In this document: in pieces, positions 34,484-42,991 of the stretch
Numbering within the stretch: position 1 is the stretch's first letter
How the letters are laid out: each line of letters starts with the position of its first letter
Source of the DNA: Phenylobacterium sp.
GTDB lineage: Bacteria > Pseudomonadota > Alphaproteobacteria > Caulobacterales > Caulobacteraceae
DNA: 49,415 bases
Direction: 5' to 3'
Assembly: GCF_030693625.1 (NCBI RefSeq)
Contig: NZ_JAUYAF010000045.1
Location: 1-49,415 of the forward strand
The notes under the pieces: model-generated
What the model saw: only the letters and a program-made list of their open reading frames with translations
What the model was told of the DNA's origin: nothing
The model's database searches: none
Program-made: the position numbers and the translations under genes

Positions 34484-35147
34484 CGCGGTGGTGGCGGTGG
34501 CCTTGGGCTCGGCTACGCCGGCCGCTGCCGCCACGCCCGACGAAGACGCCAGATTGAGGCGGCGGGTCCAGACGGTCGTGGAGTCGACGACCCAGGAATG
34601 GAGCGCTGTCTTCCAGGCGCACGGCGTGGCCTACGCGGCGCCCAGGGTTCTGATGCTGAGGTCGCCCATTGGGCATCCGGCGCGCGGCGCCGGCTATATG
34701 CGCGAGCTGGGCGTCGTGATCGATCTGAACGACATGGCGGCCCTCGACACCGTGTTCGTGCGGAACGGCGCCCTGGAGGGCTTGGTGATCGCCCACGAGG
34801 TCGGGCACCACGTCCAGACGATGACGAACCCTGGCCTGACCGAACGGTCGCAGTCACCCGAACTGCAGGCCGACTGTTATGCCGGCTGGTGGCTGGGCCG
34901 AGCCCAGGCCCGTAACCCCACGGACTTCCCTCTTCCCGACCTTGAACGGCGCCTGCCAGAGATGCTTAGCCTCTTGTCCGTTCTGCAGGCGGGCCGGCTA
35001 TCGGCCGCCAGCGAGGCGGAAGTCCACGGTTCAATCCCGCAGCGACTGAACGAGGTTCGGCGGGGCATGGCGGCGGAAGATCCCAAGGTCTGCGGGTTCA
35101 GTGTCGCCGGATCGTGGCATGGGCCACGACAGCAGACCCCACCGTAG
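34413..35147 (+). CDS. Neutral zinc metallopeptidase
   Basis: Up to 244 residues from a TTG at 34413 that overlaps the DUF4198 gene by 71 bases; the start is uncertain and could be a GTG near 34487. A signal-like stretch (ALRWSAIHSAVVAVALGSAT, then PAAAA) precedes a domain with the zinc motif VIAHEVGHHVQTMTNPGLTE and the third-ligand region SPELQADCYAGWWLGRAQA. This is the pattern of the YpfJ-type neutral zinc metallopeptidases (usually about 280 residues). It is probably periplasmic or membrane-associated. It ends the co-directional island that began with the ECF gene; an IS6 element follows 43 bases on. Confidence 0.85.
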   Translation: MTPPSPASPSGFRARALRWSAIHSAVVAVALGSATPAAAATPDEDARLRRRVQTVVESTTQEWSAVFQAHGVAYAAPRVLMLRSPIGHPARGAGYMRELGVVIDLNDMAALDTVFVRNGALEGLVIAHEVGHHVQTMTNPGLTERSQSPELQADCYAGWWLGRAQARNPTDFPLPDLERRLPEMLSLLSVLQAGRLSAASEAEVHGSIPQRLNEVRRGMAAEDPKVCGFSVAGSWHGPRQQTPP

Positions 35148-35190
35148 GTCCTCATTGAAAAGTGTGCTCCGCGGGGCGGCCGCGGAGGTG

Positions 35191-36019
35191 GTGTCAGTCG
35201 AACGGCAACTCGTCTCCGTTCGGACGCAGTTTCCCCATGCCCAGCCTGGCCCTAGCCCATGACCGCGCGCCACTCAGCCAGGGCGGCTGAGCGTCGTTCG
35301 CGGTAGAGGTCTCTGCTGATGAGGTGGCGTTCCTGGTTGAAATGGTTGTGGACCGTGCCGTGGACGGTGGCGAATTTCTGGAGCGTCTTCATCCTGCGAA
35401 ATCGCTCCATCGCCCGTTCTCGTCGCCGGAAGGGAAGGTGGGAGTTCTCAGCGCGGTTGTTCTTCCAACGCCCCTGTTCCTGGCGATCGGCGGCGCCGAT
35501 CTCCTTCAGCGCGGCGCGGTAGGACCGCAGTCCATCGGTCACGATGGCGCCCGTGCGGCCATGGCGCTTCAGCGCCTTCTTGATGAATTTCAGCGCCGCG
35601 GCCTTGTCCCTCGTCGTGGTGACGTAGGATTCCAGCACCTCGCCCTCGTGATCCACCGCCCGCCACAGGTAGCGCATCTCGCCGTTGATCTTCACGTAGA
35701 CCTCATCGAGATGCCATCGCCAATGGGTGTGTGCCCGCATCCGGTCGACCCGTTTCTTGCGGATCTCGGCAGCGAACATCGGACCAAACCGGTTCCACCA
35801 CAGCCGCACCGTCTCGTGGCAGATATCGATACCGCGCTCGAACAGCAGGTCCTCGACGTTCCGGAGCGACAGCGGGTAGCGGACGTACATCATGACCACC
35901 AACCGGATTACCTCTGGCGATGAATCGAACCAGCGGAACGGGTCGTGGGTCTTTTTCTGACGGGCCATTTCGCTCGACTAAACCCGTCCCCTTACTGGGC
36001 GGTGCATTTCAGCTGACAC
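35191..36019 (-). mobile_element. IS6-family insertion sequence (about 829 bp)
   Basis: GTGTCAGTCGAACGGCA at 35191-35207 matches 13 of 17 bases with GTGTCAGCTGAAATGCA read from the other strand at 36003-36019. These imperfect ends enclose a single intact IS6 transposase gene, giving the standard IS6 size. A target duplication was not identified. Confidence 0.6.
35252..35968 (-). CDS. IS6-family transposase
   Basis: 238 residues. The catalytic DDE motif is complete: HTHWRWHLDEVYVKINGEMR (first D), TGAIVTDGLRSYRAALKEIG (second D) and WKNNRAENSHLPFRRRERAM (E). The N-terminus has FRWFDSSPEVIRLVVMMYVR, then YPLSLRNVEDLLFERGIDIC. It is intact and clearly different from the transposase at 15479, so the two IS6 copies are not sisters. 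IS6 elements integrate by cointegrate formation. This copy marks the right end of the secretion island. Confidence 0.93.
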   Translation of the reverse strand: MARQKKTHDPFRWFDSSPEVIRLVVMMYVRYPLSLRNVEDLLFERGIDICHETVRLWWNRFGPMFAAEIRKKRVDRMRAHTHWRWHLDEVYVKINGEMRYLWRAVDHEGEVLESYVTTTRDKAAALKFIKKALKRHGRTGAIVTDGLRSYRAALKEIGAADRQEQGRWKNNRAENSHLPFRRRERAMERFRRMKTLQKFATVHGTVHNHFNQERHLISRDLYRERRSAALAEWRAVMG

Positions 36020-36351
36020 GGCCTTCCCTATCGCTGCCTGAGAAATTCCCTATAGCCCCCATAGGGAATTTCGGCGGTTCCCCATCAAATTCACGCGTTT
36101 GGTCAGCTACTTAACTGCCCTCGACAAGCATCCGTCGCACGCAAATCTACCGAATTTCCTATCGAGTTCCCTATGACAGGGAAACCGTCACGCATTTCAG
36201 GGGGCAGAGACGGGGCGGATATGAGGCGCTGAAAGCCGGCCTTTGAGGGTCTCGTTCGCGGAGCGAATGACGGATATGGGTTCCCTAAGTCCGGGAATGT
36301 CGGGGCTTTTCCCGACTGAGGCCGCGATGGAGACTGGTCGGGGCGACTGTC
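36020..36351. other. Intergenic region rich in TTCCCTAT motifs beside tRNA-Arg
   Basis: 332 bases without a gene. TTCCCTAT or its complement occurs repeatedly, including a perfect hairpin at 36043-36071 and further copies at about 36155-36180. Such motifs next to a tRNA 3' end are reminiscent of integrase binding regions of genomic islands, but no integrase is present. Confidence 0.6.
36043..36071. repeat. Perfect 11-bp inverted repeat (AAATTCCCTAT)
   Basis: AAATTCCCTAT (36043-36053) and ATAGGGAATTT (36061-36071) are exact reverse complements separated by AGCCCCC. Further TTCCCTAT-type words follow within 130 bases. Confidence 0.85.
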
Positions 36352-36428
36352 TGGCGGCCCGGGAGGGACTCGAACCCCCGACCTTCGCTTTAGGAAAGCG
36401 CTGCTCTATCCTGCTGAGCTACCGGGCC
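36352..36428 (-). tRNA. tRNA-Arg (CCT anticodon)
   Basis: 77 bases on the minus strand. The acceptor arms GGCCCGG and CCGGGCC pair perfectly. The D arm is GCTC...GAGC, the anticodon loop TTCCTAA gives CCT (reads AGG), and the T arm contains GGTTCGAGTCC. The discriminator is G and CCA is encoded. Base pair 27-43 is a G-A mismatch. Its 3' end faces the TTCCCTAT repeat region and the IS6 element. Confidence 0.95.
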
Positions 36429-36457
36429 AGACCGGTGGGGTGATAGCGCAAGGGCGC

Positions 36458-37783
36458 ATGGCGGCGAAAGGGAAGATGCGAATGGGGGCTCTGCGCCATT
36501 TCCGGCTGCTCTATGTTCAGGTGCTTATCGGCATCGCCCTTGGCGTGCTGGTGGGCTGGCTGTGGCCCGAGATCGGCGTTCAACTCAAGCCGCTGGGCGA
36601 CGCCTTCATCAAGCTGATCAAGATGGCCATCGCCCCGGTCATCTTCTGCACCATCGCCGCCGGCATGGCCCGGATGAGCGACATCAAGGCCTTCGGCCGC
36701 CTGGGCGCCAAGACCCTGATCTACTTCGAGGTGGTGTCGACCATCGCCCTGATCATCGGCCTGGTGGTGGGCAAGTGGATCCAGCCGGGTGTCGGTTTCA
36801 ATGTCGATCCCGCCAGCCTCGATCCGAGCGTGGCGGAAGAATACGTGGAGAAGGCTCACCACAGTCCTGACCTCGTCCAGTACCTGCTGAACCTGATCCC
36901 CGACACCTTCTTCGGGGCCTTCGCCGATGGCCAACTGCTGCAGGTGCTGGTGATCGCGGTGATCACCGGCCTGGCCTGCACCCGGCTCGGCCCCTTCGGC
37001 GACAAGGTGGCCGGCGCCCTGGAGGACATCTCCAAGGTCTTCTTCTCCATCATCCAGGTGGTGGTGCGTCTGGCGCCCATCGGGGCCTTCGGGGCCATGG
37101 GCTTCACCATCGGCAAGTATGGCGTCGCCGCCCTGGTGAAGCTGGCCGCCCTGGTGGGGACCTTCTACCTCACCAGCCTGCTGTTCGTGCTGGTGGTTCT
37201 GGGCCTGATCGCCTGGATGTCCGGCTTCTCGATCCTGAAGTTCCTGGCCTATATCCGCGAGGAGCTGCTGATCGTCCTGGGGACCTCGTCCTCGGAGTCG
37301 GTGCTGCCGCAGATGATCGACAAGATGCAGCGCCTGGGCGCCGGCAAGACCACGGCGGGCCTGGTGATCCCGGCGGGCTACAGCTTCAATCTCGACGGCA
37401 CCAACATCTACATGACCCTGGCCACCCTGTTCCTGGCCCAGGCCACCAACACCCCCATCACCCTGACCCAGGAGCTGACCCTGCTGGGGGTGGCCATGCT
37501 CACCTCGAAGGGGGCCAGCGGCGTGACGGGGGCGGGCTTCATCACGCTCGCCGCCACCCTGGCGGTCATTCCGGAGATTCCCATCGCGGCGCTGGCCCTG
37601 CTGGTGGGGGTGGACCGGTTCATGAGCGAGTGCCGCGCGCTCACCAACCTGGTGGGCAACGGCGTGGCCACCCTCGTCGTGGCCCGCTGGGATGGGGACC
37701 TGGACAGGGAGGTCCTGGCCCGGGAGCTGGAACGTGGGCCGCGCGCCGTGGTGACCGAGCCTGTGCAGGCTCCGGCGGACTGA
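36458..37783 (+). CDS. dctA: Dicarboxylate/amino acid:cation symporter (DctA type)
   Basis: About 441 residues. In-frame starts at 36440 (GTG), 36458 and 36476 are all possible; I use 36458. The DAACS-family features are present: [20 protein letters not shown], the HP1 loop [18 protein letters not shown], the TM7 motif [20 protein letters not shown] and the HP2 segment [19 protein letters not shown], then [20 protein letters not shown]. It imports C4-dicarboxylates (succinate, malate, fumarate) or acidic amino acids with protons or sodium. The SSS and NLDGT residues favour DctA, but substrate choice is not proven. It converges on the PAS gene downstream. Confidence 0.9.
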   Translation: MAAKGKMRMGALRHFRLLYVQVLIGIALGVLVGWLWPEIGVQLKPLGDAFIKLIKMAIAPVIFCTIAAGMARMSDIKAFGRLGAKTLIYFEVVSTIALIIGLVVGKWIQPGVGFNVDPASLDPSVAEEYVEKAHHSPDLVQYLLNLIPDTFFGAFADGQLLQVLVIAVITGLACTRLGPFGDKVAGALEDISKVFFSIIQVVVRLAPIGAFGAMGFTIGKYGVAALVKLAALVGTFYLTSLLFVLVVLGLIAWMSGFSILKFLAYIREELLIVLGTSSSESVLPQMIDKMQRLGAGKTTAGLVIPAGYSFNLDGTNIYMTLATLFLAQATNTPITLTQELTLLGVAMLTSKGASGVTGAGFITLAATLAVIPEIPIAALALLVGVDRFMSECRALTNLVGNGVATLVVARWDGDLDREVLARELERGPRAVVTEPVQAPAD

Positions 37784-37802
37784 GCCTCAGGCCGCCGGCC
37801 GC

Positions 37803-38198
37803 CTACGCGGCGGATCGTCGGCCGGGACGGCGAGGGACCTCGCGCTCCAAGGCGACGGCGGCGAAGGGCTCTCCGGAGGGGGTGAGCAGCGGAAAGACCT
37901 CGATCTCGCACCGGTAGGCCTCCCCGGACTTGCGATAGTTCATCAGGGTCGTCCGATGTGTGACGCCCAGGCGCAACGCCCGCGCCAATCGCTTCTTGGC
38001 CGCGACGCTGGTGGCTGATCCCTGCAGCATTCGGGGGCTCTTTCCGACCACCTCGTGACTGGCATAGCCGGTCATGCGTTCGAACGCCGCGTTCACATAG
38101 AGGATGTTCGGACCGGGCGCCGCCAGCTTGCCGTCCGTCACCACGACCGCCAGCTCCGTGTCGCCGACGAGGGCGGAAACCAGTTGGATAAGTGACAT
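37803..38198 (-). CDS. Single PAS (LOV-like, Cys-less) protein
   Basis: 131 residues from the ATG at 38198; a longer frame to 38270 is less likely. Essentially one PAS domain: AVVVTDGKLAAPGPNILYVN, then AAFERMTGYASHEVVGKSPR and MLQGSATSVAAKKRLARAL, ending with RTTLMNYRKSGEAYRCEIEV. The NILYVN-AFERMTGY and G--PR-LQG pattern is that of LOV domains, but the flavin-bonding Cys of the NCRFLQG motif is replaced (KSPRMLQG). So it cannot make the usual photoadduct. It may bind flavin as a redox sensor or act as a partner for kinases. No output domain. Confidence 0.8.
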   Translation of the reverse strand: MSLIQLVSALVGDTELAVVVTDGKLAAPGPNILYVNAAFERMTGYASHEVVGKSPRMLQGSATSVAAKKRLARALRLGVTHRTTLMNYRKSGEAYRCEIEVFPLLTPSGEPFAAVALEREVPRRPGRRSAA

Positions 38199-38425
38199 CA
38201 CACCGCTCGTCCTGAGGTTGGCGTCACCTGTCCAACGCACAACCTGACCTACAGCAAGCCGCCGCGGCAATTCAATTAGGCTTCTGTTTACCGCGTCAAA
38301 GCGCGCACGCGCCTGACTCCACGGGCCTGGAGCGCCGGAACCCGCAGTCGCTTCACGAAACGGGGCTTCAATTAGGAGGTCGTTAGCGATCGCAGTGCGA
38401 TGAGTTGCCGCAAGAACTGGTGAGG

Positions 38426-39940
38426 ATGTGGAGCGGTCGGATGCGGTTTGGTGGTCGTGCTCTGGAAAAGGCGCGGGAGGCTCAGCGCGTTCGCGAGCTC
38501 GAGGCGCAGGTCAACGCCATGGACCGGTCTCAGGCGGTGATCGAGTTCAAGCTCGATGGGACGATCCTCCGGGCGAACGCCAATTTCCTGAACGCCCTTG
38601 GCTACACGGCGGCTGAGATCGAGGGTCGCCATCACAGCATGTTTGTGCCGCCCGACCAGAAGGACAGCGCGGCATACCGCGAGTCCTGGCGGGATCGGAA
38701 CAATGGCGAGTTTGTCGCCGCCAAGTTCCAGCGGATCAGGAAGGATGGCTCGGTTTGCTGGATTCAGGCCTCCTACAACCCCGTGCTGGACGAGGCCGGA
38801 CGTCCCTACAAGGTCATCAAGTTCGCCACGGACGTGACCGAGGTCGAGCTAGAGCGGGCGCGAAACGAGGCCGAGAGCGCCACGGCCGAGGCCGAGCAGA
38901 ACCTGGTGGTCGGCGCCCTGGCCGACAGCCTGCAGCGGGTGGCCGCCGGCGATCTGACCACCCAGATCGAGGCGCGTTTTGACGGCCGCTACCAGCAGAT
39001 CAAGGAGGACTTCAACAAGGCTATCCAGAGCCTGCGTGAGGCTCTGACCTCCATCGCCGCCTCTTCCGGCGGAATCCGGGGCGGGGCCGACGAAATCGCC
39101 AGCGCGTCGGACGACCTGTCGCGCCGCACCGAGCAGCAGGCCGCCAGCCTGGAGGAGACCGCTGCGGCCCTGGACCAGATCACCGCCACCGTGAAGCGCA
39201 GCGCCGAAGGCGCCAAGCAAGCCTTCAACGCCGCCACCACCGCCAAGGGTGACGCTCAGCGCTCGGGCGAGGTGGTCCGCGAGGCGGTCGCCGCCATGGG
39301 TGAGATCGAGCAGAGCTCCGGCAAGATCACCCAGATCATCGGCGTCATTGACGAGATCGCCTTCCAGACCAACCTGCTGGCCCTGAACGCCGGGGTCGAG
39401 GCCGCTCGGGCCGGCGAAGCAGGCCGCGGCTTCGCCGTCGTCGCATCCGAGGTTCGGGCCCTGGCCCAGCGCTCGGCCGACGCGGCCAAGGAGATCAAGG
39501 CCCTGATCAGCGCCTCGTCGGCCCACGTCAATTCCGGGGTCCGCCTGGTGGGCGAGACCGGCGACGCTCTGGTGGGAATCGTCGGACGGGTCACCGAGAT
39601 CGACGGCCTGATCGCCGAGATCGCCCAGTCGTCACAGGAGCAGGCCGTTGGGCTCGCCCAGGTCAACACCGCCGTCAACCAGATGGACCAGGTGACCCAG
39701 CAGAATGCGGCCATGGTGGAGGAAGCCACCGCTGCGTCCGCCAACCTGCGTAGCGAGGCCGTGGAGCTGACCAGGCTGGTGGGCCGCTTCCAGACCGGGG
39801 CTCAGCCCGTGCGGCCGGAACTGGCGCGGGCCGAGCGGCACGCCCCGGCCCGCAACCCGGTCGCTCGCGACCGGGCCCGGCTGACGTCGGCTTTCGGCGG
39901 CGGCAAGGCCGCCGCCTCGGCAAGCTGGGAAGAGTTCTAG
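38426..39940 (+). CDS. Soluble PAS-containing methyl-accepting chemotaxis protein
   Basis: 504 residues from the ATG at 38426; ATG 38441, with GGAG upstream, is an alternative. There is no transmembrane helix. A PAS domain occupies about residues 30-145 ([20 protein letters not shown], then [15 protein letters not shown]). A HAMP-like helix pair ([20 protein letters not shown]) leads to the signalling hairpin with the invariant tip [20 protein letters not shown], then [20 protein letters not shown]. The protein ends in SWEEF, resembling the NWETF pentapeptide that tethers CheR/CheB in enteric receptors. It senses an internal cue, probably redox or a bound ligand, and signals to CheA. No che genes are adjacent. 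Confidence 0.92.
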   Translation: MWSGRMRFGGRALEKAREAQRVRELEAQVNAMDRSQAVIEFKLDGTILRANANFLNALGYTAAEIEGRHHSMFVPPDQKDSAAYRESWRDRNNGEFVAAKFQRIRKDGSVCWIQASYNPVLDEAGRPYKVIKFATDVTEVELERARNEAESATAEAEQNLVVGALADSLQRVAAGDLTTQIEARFDGRYQQIKEDFNKAIQSLREALTSIAASSGGIRGGADEIASASDDLSRRTEQQAASLEETAAALDQITATVKRSAEGAKQAFNAATTAKGDAQRSGEVVREAVAAMGEIEQSSGKITQIIGVIDEIAFQTNLLALNAGVEAARAGEAGRGFAVVASEVRALAQRSADAAKEIKALISASSAHVNSGVRLVGETGDALVGIVGRVTEIDGLIAEIAQSSQEQAVGLAQVNTAVNQMDQVTQQNAAMVEEATAASANLRSEAVELTRLVGRFQTGAQPVRPELARAERHAPARNPVARDRARLTSAFGGGKAAASASWEEF

Positions 39941-39944
39941 GCCT

Positions 39945-40077
39945 AGAGCATGATCGCTTGAGACGGAACCGCGCAGCGGTCCCGGCTCAGGCGTGAATCA
40001 TGCTCTCGCTTATATCTGGAGCCTGATCCACCGCATCGGCGGAATCGCGAAGCGATTCCACCTCAACGGATCAGGCT
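39945..40077. repeat. Nested inverted repeats (GAGCATGATC / AGCCTGATCC type)
   Basis: AGAGCATGATC at 39945-39955 faces GATCATGCTCT-like sequence at 39995-40006. AGCCTGATCC at 40020-40029 pairs perfectly with GGATCAGGCT at 40068-40077. Inside the second is GGAATCGC-GAA-GCGATTCC (about 40041-40059). Such elements are frequent in Caulobacter-type genomes. They sit between the converging chemoreceptor and GST genes, so they may terminate both. Confidence 0.75.
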
Positions 40078-40692
40078 CTAGGCGGCCGCGCTGGGGCGGG
40101 CCCCGACCCGCTCCATCCAGCCCTTGAGCCACTTGGCCTCGTCAGGGACCGGCTGGCCCACCGTCGCGCCGAATTTCAGGAAGCCGAACAGCAGGATGTC
40201 GGCCAGGGTGAAGCGGCCGCCACAGACGAAATCGCCGGTCATCTGGCCGTCGAGCCAGAGCAGACGGTCCTTGGCGATGGCCTTCAGGTCGGCCGCGCCC
40301 TCGGGGCCCACCAGTTTCATGCGGCTCTCGAACAGCGGGCGCCCTTCGGCGGCCCGGAAGCCATTGGCCATCGGCTCGCAGATGTTGAGGTCGATGCGCC
40401 GGGTCCACATGCGGGTCTCGGCCCGCTCCTCGGCATTGGAGCCGATCAGGGGCGGGGAGGGCTGGACCTCTTCCAGATACTCGCAGATCGGCAGGATTTC
40501 GCAGACCTTGTGGCCGTTATCGAGTTCCAGCGCGGGAAGTTGGCCGGCGACATTGACGGTCTCGGTATAGGGTGGCTTGCGGTTCTCGCCCGCCATCAGG
40601 TCCACCTTCTGGGCGGGGATCGTCATGCCCTTCTCGGCGATGAAGATGCGCACCACGTGCGGATTGGGGCCGATCGAGTCGTAGAGTTTCAT
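40078..40692 (-). CDS. Glutathione S-transferase family protein
   Basis: 204 residues from the ATG at 40692, which has GGGAGA upstream. The thioredoxin-like N-terminus is MKLYDSIGPNPHVVRIFIAE, then NVAGQLPALELDNGHKVCEI (cis-Pro loop and glutathione-binding Glu). The C-terminal all-helical domain has GDFVCGGRFTLADILLFGFL with the conserved N-capping Asp. It conjugates or reduces substrates with glutathione; the catalytic residue may be the Ser near position 6. Substrate unknown. It stands alone, 70 bases downstream of the hydrolase gene. Confidence 0.9.
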   Translation of the reverse strand: MKLYDSIGPNPHVVRIFIAEKGMTIPAQKVDLMAGENRKPPYTETVNVAGQLPALELDNGHKVCEILPICEYLEEVQPSPPLIGSNAEERAETRMWTRRIDLNICEPMANGFRAAEGRPLFESRMKLVGPEGAADLKAIAKDRLLWLDGQMTGDFVCGGRFTLADILLFGFLKFGATVGQPVPDEAKWLKGWMERVGARPSAAA

Positions 40693-40762
40693 GGCGCATC
40701 TCCCTTTGGTCGTTGGCGCGACCTTTTCGGTGCGGGCTTGCCGCGTCAAGCGGGACCCAACG

Positions 40763-41587
40763 TCAAGCCAGCCGGGACTTGATGTCGGCCTTGATGACGA
40801 CCCAGGCCGGGGCCGTGGGGTCGATCAGCTCGAAGTGCCCCGCGCCTTCCAGGTCCAGCACCCTCATCGCGTCACCCTTGGCCTTGGCGGCGGCCCCGAA
40901 GGCCGCGCCGAAGCGCGAGGGAACAATGGGATCCAGCGCGCCTGAGATCACCGCATAGGGCAGGGCGAGCGGCAGCAGGGCCAGGGGGGAGGTGTCGGCA
41001 TAGACGTCCTGGCTCCCGCGGCTCTCGGCCCCAACCAGCGCCTCGATGGTTCCGGGGCCGCCGCAGGCGTCCGGCCCGGTGGCGTGATAGGCCGCCAGGT
41101 CGATGATCCCGGCCAGGCTGACCGCGCCTTTGGGAATGAAGGGATCGGGGCCTCGCAGGGGACCTCGAACGCTGCTCCAGAGCGCCAGGTGTCCGCCCGC
41201 CGAGTGGCCTGCGACGACCACCCGCTTCAGGTCCAGGGGGTAGGTCCTGGCCAGTCCCCGCACGTGGTTCACGCCGGCGGCCACATCCTGGAAGGTGCCA
41301 GGATAGCCGCCGCCCTCGTGGCCGATGCGTCGGTATTCCAGGTTCCAGACCGCGACGCCGCTGGTCTTCAGATCCGCGCAGGCCTGGTCCATCAGCTCCA
41401 GTCCCGGCAGGTCGGCCAGCCAGCAGCCGCCGTGGATCATCACCACCAGTGGATGGGGGCCGGGGCCCGTGGGCAGCCACAGCTCTCCGAACTGCAGATC
41501 CAGCGGACCGTAGGCGATCCGGGCGTCAGCCGACTCCCGCGGCCGGGCAAGCAGGTCGCTGAAACTGATGAGCGCGCGCTCCGCCAT
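40763..41587 (-). CDS. Alpha/beta hydrolase (esterase/kynurenine-formamidase type)
   Basis: 274 residues from the ATG at 41587 with AAGGAG five bases upstream. The oxyanion motif HGGCW lies in HPLVVMIHGGCWLADLPGLE. The nucleophile elbow GHSAGGHLALW gives the catalytic Ser. The acid is probably in SGALDPIVP, and the His is in EGAGHFELIDP. The WNLEYRRIGHEGGGYPGTFQ segment is typical of the carboxylesterase/arylformamidase-like group. It hydrolyses a small ester or amide; the substrate is not evident. Cytoplasmic, no signal peptide. Confidence 0.9.
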   Translation of the reverse strand: MAERALISFSDLLARPRESADARIAYGPLDLQFGELWLPTGPGPHPLVVMIHGGCWLADLPGLELMDQACADLKTSGVAVWNLEYRRIGHEGGGYPGTFQDVAAGVNHVRGLARTYPLDLKRVVVAGHSAGGHLALWSSVRGPLRGPDPFIPKGAVSLAGIIDLAAYHATGPDACGGPGTIEALVGAESRGSQDVYADTSPLALLPLALPYAVISGALDPIVPSRFGAAFGAAAKAKGDAMRVLDLEGAGHFELIDPTAPAWVVIKADIKSRLA

Positions 41588-41706
41588 GCTCACTCCTTGC
41601 CGGCCCGACGTCGGGCGGGGAGGATGCCCGAAAACCGGGCCCGGGGAGAGGGGCCATGGCCCCATCCTGCTCACCGCGCACGGAGGCATGGACGGGCAGC
41701 TCGAAC

Positions 41707-41736
41707 GAAAACGCCCGGCCTTCGCAGGCCGGGCGT
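41707..41736 (-). terminator. Rho-independent terminator after carD
   Basis: On the minus strand ACGCCCGGCC pairs with GGCCGGGCGT around a six-base loop, followed by TTTTC. It lies 27 bases beyond the carD stop and separates it from the hydrolase gene. Confidence 0.85.
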
Positions 41737-41762
41737 CTCGTAGATCGGCGGAGATCGGCGCC

Positions 41763-42272
41763 TTAGGCGGCGACGGCCTTGATCAGGTTCTTGTTGAGGA
41801 TGCCGATGGCGGCGTCGCGGTCGATCTGTTCGATGGCGGCGACTTCGCGGGCCATGCGGTCCAGCGCCGACTCATAGAGCTGGCGTTCGGAATAGGACTG
41901 CTCGGGCTGGTTCTCGGCGCGGTGCAGGTCGCGGACGACCTCGGCGATGGAGATCAGGTCGCCGGAATTGATCTTGGCTTCGTATTCCTGGGCGCGACGC
42001 GACCACATGGTGCGCTTCACCCGCGCACGGCCCTTCAGGGTGGTGAGCGCCTGGCTGACCACATTGCCCTCGGCCAGCGAGCGCAGGCCGGCGGTGCGGG
42101 CCTTGGCGGTGGGAACGCGCAGGGTCATCTTCTCGTGGTCGAAGGTGATCACATAGACTTCGAGCGAGTAGCCGGCCACTTCCTGAGTTTCGATCCCCTG
42201 TACCTGACCCACCCCGTGGGCCGGATAGACGACGTGATCTCCAATCGAGAAATCCAGACCAGTCTTGCTCAT
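41763..42272 (-). CDS. carD: CarD-family transcriptional regulator
   Basis: 169 residues. The N-terminal RNA-polymerase-interacting domain reads FSIGDHVVYPAHGVGQVQGI, then YVITFDHEKMTLRVPTAKAR. The C-terminal helical domain contains RARVKRTMWSRRAQEYEAKI, then NSGDLISIAEVVRDLHRAEN. CarD binds the RNA polymerase beta subunit and stabilises the open promoter complex, notably at rRNA genes; in Caulobacter its level is tied to nutrient status. Complete, with its own terminator. The 281 bases upstream hold the promoter and the fdxA terminator. Confidence 0.95.
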   Translation of the reverse strand: MSKTGLDFSIGDHVVYPAHGVGQVQGIETQEVAGYSLEVYVITFDHEKMTLRVPTAKARTAGLRSLAEGNVVSQALTTLKGRARVKRTMWSRRAQEYEAKINSGDLISIAEVVRDLHRAENQPEQSYSERQLYESALDRMAREVAAIEQIDRDAAIGILNKNLIKAVAA

Positions 42273-42518
42273 CAGCTAAGTCCCTTCGACCTCGTCCGAT
42301 CCCATCGACGCATCCAGGTTTTCCGAGAGCCCAAGGCGAAAGGTGTCCGTCCGCAAAATCTGCGGCGACCAACATTCTTGAGAACGGAATAGACCTCTAG
42401 GACACCCTTCGCCTGTTCAAGGCGTATGCGGCCGGGGACGGCTCTTCTGCAGAAACGACATGGCGGGCGCGAAACGCTTCTCGCCACGTCATTGTCACCC
42501 TAGCATAAAATTCAGCCC

Positions 42519-42545
42519 AAAGAAAGGCTTGCGCCCCGTGGGCGC
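42519..42545 (-). terminator. Probable terminator after fdxA
   Basis: GCGCCC-CGT-GGGCGC (42531-42545) is a short strong hairpin nine bases past the fdxA stop, followed on the minus strand by AAGCCTTTCTTT. The T-run is imperfect. Confidence 0.6.
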
Positions 42546-42553
42546 TGGGTCGG

Positions 42554-42895
42554 TCAGGAGCCGCGGCCGGGCTTTTCGCTGAAATACTTCTCGAACTTGC
42601 CGGTCTCGCGCTCGAACGCCTCGGCGTCGGCCGGCGGCTCGCCCTTCACCGTGATGTTGGGCCAGATCTTGGCGTAGTCGGTGTTGATCTTCAGCCACTT
42701 GGAGTCAGGCGTATCCTCGGTGTCGGGCTTGATGGCGTCCACCGGGCACTCAGGTTCGCAGACGCCGCAGTCGATGCATTCGTCCGGATTGATCGCCAGG
42801 AAGTTCTCACCCTCATAGAAGCAGTCCACAGGACACACCTCCACGCAGTCCATGAACTTGCATTTGATACAGGCGTCGGTGACGATGTAGGTCAC
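42554..42895 (-). CDS. fdxA: 7Fe ferredoxin FdxA
   Basis: 113 residues from a GTG at 42895, six bases after GGAG. The upstream ATG-like extension to 42952 is not supported by family length. The cluster ligands are visible: [20 protein letters not shown] for the 3Fe-4S/4Fe-4S N-terminal half and [17 protein letters not shown] for the second. The C-terminal extension [20 protein letters not shown] is typical of proteobacterial FdxA. It carries electrons in central metabolism. It is followed by carD on the same strand, an arrangement shared by Caulobacter relatives (recalled). Confidence 0.95.
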   Translation of the reverse strand: MTYIVTDACIKCKFMDCVEVCPVDCFYEGENFLAINPDECIDCGVCEPECPVDAIKPDTEDTPDSKWLKINTDYAKIWPNITVKGEPPADAEAFERETGKFEKYFSEKPGRGS

Positions 42896-42991
42896 TTGGA
42901 ACTCCGGCGGATCTAGAGCGCGGGTTTTCCCGGTCAGACCCCCAATTGTCAATGCCGCCCGCCCGCAGGATATCTGAGGCCGCCGATAGGC

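Noticed and set aside
15420..36019. A composite transposon bounded by two IS6 elements
   Set aside because: The two IS6 transposases differ widely in sequence and orientation, so they are unlikely to act as a pair.
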